Below, one piece after another: positions 61,067 through 64,000 of a DNA stretch of 64,000 bases (position 1 is the stretch's first letter; each line of letters opens with the position of its first letter). This DNA comes from Roseomonas haemaphysalidis (GTDB lineage Bacteria > Pseudomonadota > Alphaproteobacteria > Acetobacterales > Acetobacteraceae): assembly GCF_017355405.1 (NCBI RefSeq), contig NZ_CP061179.1, forward strand, positions 124,001 through 188,000. The letters run 5' to 3'. Under the pieces are notes generated by a model. The model saw only the letters and a program-made list of their open reading frames with translations. It did not search any database and was not told the origin of the DNA. The translations under genes were made by a program, and so were the position numbers.

Positions 61067-61762
61067 ATGCGTGACCCAGCAACCGAGGCCGGCGCGGCCA
61101 TGGCCCGCCTGCTGCTGGAAGCCGGGGCGGTCCAGGTCAGCGCGGACCGCTCCTTCGTGCTCGCATCCGGCTGGGCCAGCCCGGTCTACGTCGATTGCCG
61201 GCGGCTGATCGGCATGCCCGGGCCCCGCGCCCGCGCGACGGAACTGGCGCTGGACTTCATCCGTCGGCGCTTCGGCGATGCCCCGCCCTTTGATGCCGTG
61301 GCGGGTGGCGAGACTGCCGGCATCCCCTGGGCATCCTGGATCGCCGACCGGCTCGGCCTGCCGCTGCTCTACGTGCGCAAGCGCCCGCTCGGCTTCGGCC
61401 GCAGCGCACAGGTGGAAGGCGGGGCGCCGGACGGCGCGCGGGTGCTGCTGGTCGACGATCTGGCGACGGACGCCGCCAGCAAGGTCGCCTTCGCCAAGGG
61501 GTTGCGGACTGCCGGCATGCGCCTGTCCGACGCGCTGGTGCTGTTTCACAACCGCGCCTTTCCGGGCTGGCACGAGCGCCTGCTCCGGCTGGACCTGTCG
61601 CTGCACGCGCTGGCGAGCTGGGACGACGTGCTGCGGCTGCCGGCGGACGACCCCCTGCTGCCGCCGGCCGACAGGCAGGTCATCGAGCGGTTTCTCCGCG
61701 ACCCGGCCGGCTGGTCGGCCGACCATGGCGGCCGCTCGGCGCCCATGCAGCCGCCGCTGTAA
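61067..61762 (+). CDS. pyrE: Orotate phosphoribosyltransferase
   Basis: A 231-residue phosphoribosyltransferase. The PRPP motif is VLLVDDLATDAASK, preceded by LASGWASPVYVDCRRL (the orotate-side loop), VAGGETAGIPWA and YVRKRPLGFG. It turns orotate and PRPP into OMP. I use the ATG with AGAAGGAG eight bases upstream rather than an earlier GTG. In this operon it could let imported orotate enter UMP synthesis alongside reductive breakdown. It may be a paralogue of a housekeeping pyrE elsewhere, which cannot be checked here. Confidence 0.85.
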   Translation: MRDPATEAGAAMARLLLEAGAVQVSADRSFVLASGWASPVYVDCRRLIGMPGPRARATELALDFIRRRFGDAPPFDAVAGGETAGIPWASWIADRLGLPLLYVRKRPLGFGRSAQVEGGAPDGARVLLVDDLATDAASKVAFAKGLRTAGMRLSDALVLFHNRAFPGWHERLLRLDLSLHALASWDDVLRLPADDPLLPPADRQVIERFLRDPAGWSADHGGRSAPMQPPL

Positions 61763-61914
61763 CGCCCAGGTCCAGCCACGGTGCAAGGCCCCTGCCGCCG
61801 ATTTGCGATAGGCACCGGCCCCGGTGCAAGGTGGCGGCCGTGCCAGCCGGACCACGACGGTCCGCGCCGGAGCATGGCATCGCGCGCGATCGCCGCCGCA
61901 AGGGGAGAAGCAGG

Positions 61915-63489
61915 ATGATGGGACGGAACTGGCGCATCGCCGCCGCGGCGGTGCTGTTGGGCACGGCGGCGACGGCCGCGCGGGCCGCCGACCTGCGGAT
62001 GGGCGTCAGCGCCTTTCCGCTGTCCGTCGATCCGCACTTCTACAACGGCATCGGCGACCGCAACCTGTCCCTGCACCTGTTCAGCCGCCTGGTGGAGCAG
62101 AAGGGCGACATGTCGCTCGCGCCCGGCCTCGCCGCCGAATGGAAGCTCGTGAACGACACGGTGTGGGAGTTCACGCTGCGCGAGGGCGTCACCTGGTCGG
62201 ACGGCAAGCCGCTGACGCCGGAGGACGTGGTATTCTCGTTGACGCGTTCGGCCAACATCCCGAACAGCCCGCTGGGCTACGCGCCGTTTACCCGTGACAT
62301 CGCCAGCGTCGAGGTGGCGGGGCCGCGCACGGTGCGCATCGTCACCAAGCAGCCCTCCCCGATCCTGCCGGTCAACATGAGCGCGCTGTCCATCGTCGCG
62401 AAGCACGCGGCCGAGGGCAAGGATAGCGGCGAGTTCGACAACGCGGCCGTCTCCACCGGCACCGGCCCGTTCCGCCTCGTGTCCTTTGCCCGCAACGACC
62501 GTGCGGTGCTGGAGCGCAATCCAGCCTTCTGGGGCGAGAAGCCCGAATGGGACCGGGTGGAGATGCGCTTCATCGCCAACGAGGGCGCGCGCAGCGCCGC
62601 GCTGCTGGCCGGCGACGTGGACCTGATCGACGCGCCCAGCCGCAACGACCTGCCGCGCCTGCGCCAGGACGAGCGGTTCCGCGTGGTGTCCACGCCCGGC
62701 AACCGCTCCATCATGCTGCTGCCCAACGTCATCGCCGAGGGCGGTTCCCCGGAGGCCACCGACAACGACGGCAAGCCGCTGGCGCAAAACCCGTTGCGGG
62801 ACCTGCGGGTGCGGCAGGCCCTGTCGCTCGGTATCGACCGCAAGGGACTGGCCGAGCGGGTGCTGGAAGGCACCGCGCAGGCCGCCGGGCAGTTCATGTG
62901 GCCGGGCGCCTATTCCTTCACGCCGGACATCCAGACCCCGCCCTTCGACCAGGCCCGCGCCAAGGCGCTGCTGGCCGAGGCGGGGTTCCCCGCCGGCTTC
63001 CGCCTGACGCTGAGCGCCTTTGCCGACCGCCCGGACTTCCGCACCGTCGCGCAGGCCATCGCGCAGATGTGGACCCGCATGGGCGTGCGGACGGAGGTCA
63101 ATGCCGTGCCGGCGGCGGTGTACCTCGGGCGCGGCGCCAAGCACGAATACCTGATGCCGTTCTTCAGCTGGGGCATCAGCACGGGCGAAGCCGGCTATGT
63201 GCTGAACAACATCTTCACCACCATGGACAGCCAGACCGGCGCGGGGCCCGCCAATTGGGGTGGCTATTCCAACCCGGCGCTGGACGCGCTGATCGCGCGG
63301 GCGCAATCGACCATGGATGACGCGGCGCGGGAGGCGCTGCTGGTCCAGGGCCAGAAGGCCGTGGCCGACGACGTGGCGGCGATCCAGCTCTACCAGCTCG
63401 TCAACTTCTGGGCGACGCGGCGCGGCGTGGCCTACGGGGCCCGGCAGGACCAGCGCACGGTAGCCACCAGCGCGCATTCCGTGCGCTAA
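61915..63489 (+). CDS. ABC transporter substrate-binding protein, family 5
   Basis: A 524-residue periplasmic binding protein with a Sec signal (NWRIAAAAVLLGTAATAARA). Family landmarks are LFSRLVEQKGDMSLAPGLAAEW, VWEFTLREGVTWSDG, TPEDVVFSLTR, and TGTGPFRLVSFARND. No permease follows. It has a good ribosome site (AAGGGGAG). It lies 150 bases after the orotate phosphoribosyltransferase gene in the same direction; whether it belongs to that operon is open. Confidence 0.88.
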   Translation: MMGRNWRIAAAAVLLGTAATAARAADLRMGVSAFPLSVDPHFYNGIGDRNLSLHLFSRLVEQKGDMSLAPGLAAEWKLVNDTVWEFTLREGVTWSDGKPLTPEDVVFSLTRSANIPNSPLGYAPFTRDIASVEVAGPRTVRIVTKQPSPILPVNMSALSIVAKHAAEGKDSGEFDNAAVSTGTGPFRLVSFARNDRAVLERNPAFWGEKPEWDRVEMRFIANEGARSAALLAGDVDLIDAPSRNDLPRLRQDERFRVVSTPGNRSIMLLPNVIAEGGSPEATDNDGKPLAQNPLRDLRVRQALSLGIDRKGLAERVLEGTAQAAGQFMWPGAYSFTPDIQTPPFDQARAKALLAEAGFPAGFRLTLSAFADRPDFRTVAQAIAQMWTRMGVRTEVNAVPAAVYLGRGAKHEYLMPFFSWGISTGEAGYVLNNIFTTMDSQTGAGPANWGGYSNPALDALIARAQSTMDDAAREALLVQGQKAVADDVAAIQLYQLVNFWATRRGVAYGARQDQRTVATSAHSVR

Positions 63490-63585
63490 GGGCAGGCGCC
63501 TGCCGCCACCCCGGGCGGTGCTGGCGCGTTGTCCGGCAAAGGCCGGCATTGTCGCCGGCCCCGCCCTGACCGCAGGAGAGCACCC

Positions 63586-63882
63586 TTGCCGACATTCACC
63601 AGCTTCCTCCGGGCCCTTCCGCTCAGCCTCGTCCTGGCCTCGCCGGCCCTGGCGCAGCAGACCCCGCCGGCGGCCGACAACGGCCCGATCCGCAACGGCC
63701 GCCAGCAGCAGCCATCCCGCGACGCAACGGCCGACCGCCTCCGTCAGCAGGGCGTCGGCGTTCCGGGGCAGGAGCAGGACCGCGAGCTGAAGGACCTCAA
63801 TGACCTGTCCCGCCAGCTCCTGCCGCCGGGCAGCGCGGTGCCGGCGCCGGAGGTGGAGCGGCCCCCCGCCACTAGGCGCTGA
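63586..63882 (+). CDS. Small secreted protein of unknown function
   Basis: A 98-residue protein from a TTG start preceded by AGGAGAG. The signal peptide is FLRALPLSLVLASPALAQ. The mature part is hydrophilic, rich in Gln, Arg and Pro (NGRQQQPSRD, GQEQDRELKDLNDLSRQLLPP), and probably disordered. I recognise no family. It is convergent with the partial gene at the window's end. Confidence 0.65.
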   Translation: MPTFTSFLRALPLSLVLASPALAQQTPPAADNGPIRNGRQQQPSRDATADRLRQQGVGVPGQEQDRELKDLNDLSRQLLPPGSAVPAPEVERPPATRR

Positions 63883-63908
63883 AGGCAGCCTTCTCCCCGG
63901 GGCATCCC

Positions 63909-63929
63909 CCGAGGCACTGGCCGCCTCGG
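63909..63929. terminator. Hairpin between convergent genes
   Basis: CCGAGGC and GCCTCGG, seven-base arms with a seven-base loop, between the stop of the small secreted protein and the stop of the leftward partial gene. No T-tract. Confidence 0.4.
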
Positions 63930-63952
63930 CCGCCATGCCCGGTGCCCTCCGC

Positions 63953-64000
63953 TCAATGGCGCGAGGCGGTGGGGCGGACGACGATCTCGTTCACGTCCAC
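63953..64000 (-). CDS. C-terminal end of a probable SDR oxidoreductase (partial)
   Basis: The last 15 codons of a gene entering from the right, ending DVNEIVVRPTASRH. This ending resembles NAD(P)-dependent short-chain dehydrogenases that finish in VNEIVVRPT-type text. Too little is present for a firm call. Confidence 0.45.
   Translation of the reverse strand: MDVNEIVVRPTASRH

Noticed and set aside
1-64000. CRISPR arrays, tRNA or rRNA genes, phage genes
   Set aside because: No regularly spaced repeats, cloverleaf-like stretches or rRNA text noticed; almost all of the sequence is explained by protein genes.

Overview
The window is high-GC DNA (roughly 70% G+C by eye), densely coding, with many four-base ATGA/GTGA overlaps between genes. 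It is rich in ABC and TRAP substrate-binding proteins with Tat-like leaders. That style, together with a complete set of sphingolipid genes of the kind described in Caulobacter and relatives, suggests an alphaproteobacterium. A Roseomonas-like member of the Acetobacteraceae is my best guess, and this is inference from style rather than from a marker gene. I see no rRNA, tRNA, CRISPR array, intact insertion sequence or phage gene.

Layout. 1-13.1 kb is a patchwork of small metabolic units: an ABC binding protein fragment, a MmgE/PrpD enzyme with its GntR regulator, a decaying AT-richer stretch with a broken methyltransferase and a broken beta-propeller gene, a GH15 glucosidase plus SDR pair, adenosine deaminase plus a peptide-type binding protein, and a divergent TetR/alpha-beta hydrolase pair around a clear palindrome. 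13.2-22.3 kb holds a complete Dpp-type ABC importer followed by two NtaA/DszA-type flavin monooxygenases and a LysR regulator. This looks like a scavenging module for an organosulfur or amine-type compound. 22.7-31.0 kb is a seven-gene sugar-acid operon (enolase-superfamily dehydratase, DUF6772-like protein, small conserved protein, CUT1 permeases, binding protein, SDR). It faces a GntR regulator and a second, paralogous binding protein.

31.4-47.8 kb is the most notable region: a sphingolipid factory. It encodes serine palmitoyltransferase with its own acyl carrier protein, an acyl-AMP ligase to load that carrier, a GNAT-type bacterial ceramide synthase and a ceramide reductase. It also has a three-gene headgroup operon (CDP-alcohol phosphatidyltransferase, lipid kinase, Tam41-like nucleotidyltransferase), two MobA/LicC-like nucleotidyltransferases and a private pair of LptF/LptG-like permeases. 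HIT, metallophosphoesterase, DUF2141, flippase and lipoprotein genes accompany them. Together they could make dihydroceramide, phosphorylate and decorate it, and move it towards the outer membrane. The headgroup is not known from sequence.

48.0-55.2 kb is a LacI-controlled catabolic operon: TRAP transporter, VOC protein, a RuBisCO-like protein and a DUF1537 acid-sugar kinase. The last two are the pair used for 3-oxo-isoapionate breakdown. 55.5-61.8 kb is a LysR-controlled operon with an MFS carrier, PyrK, class 1B PyrD, an N-carbamoyl-amino-acid-type hydrolase and an orotate phosphoribosyltransferase, suggesting uptake and reductive use of orotate or a related pyrimidine. The window closes with another peptide-type binding protein, a small secreted protein and the C-terminal tail of a probable SDR.
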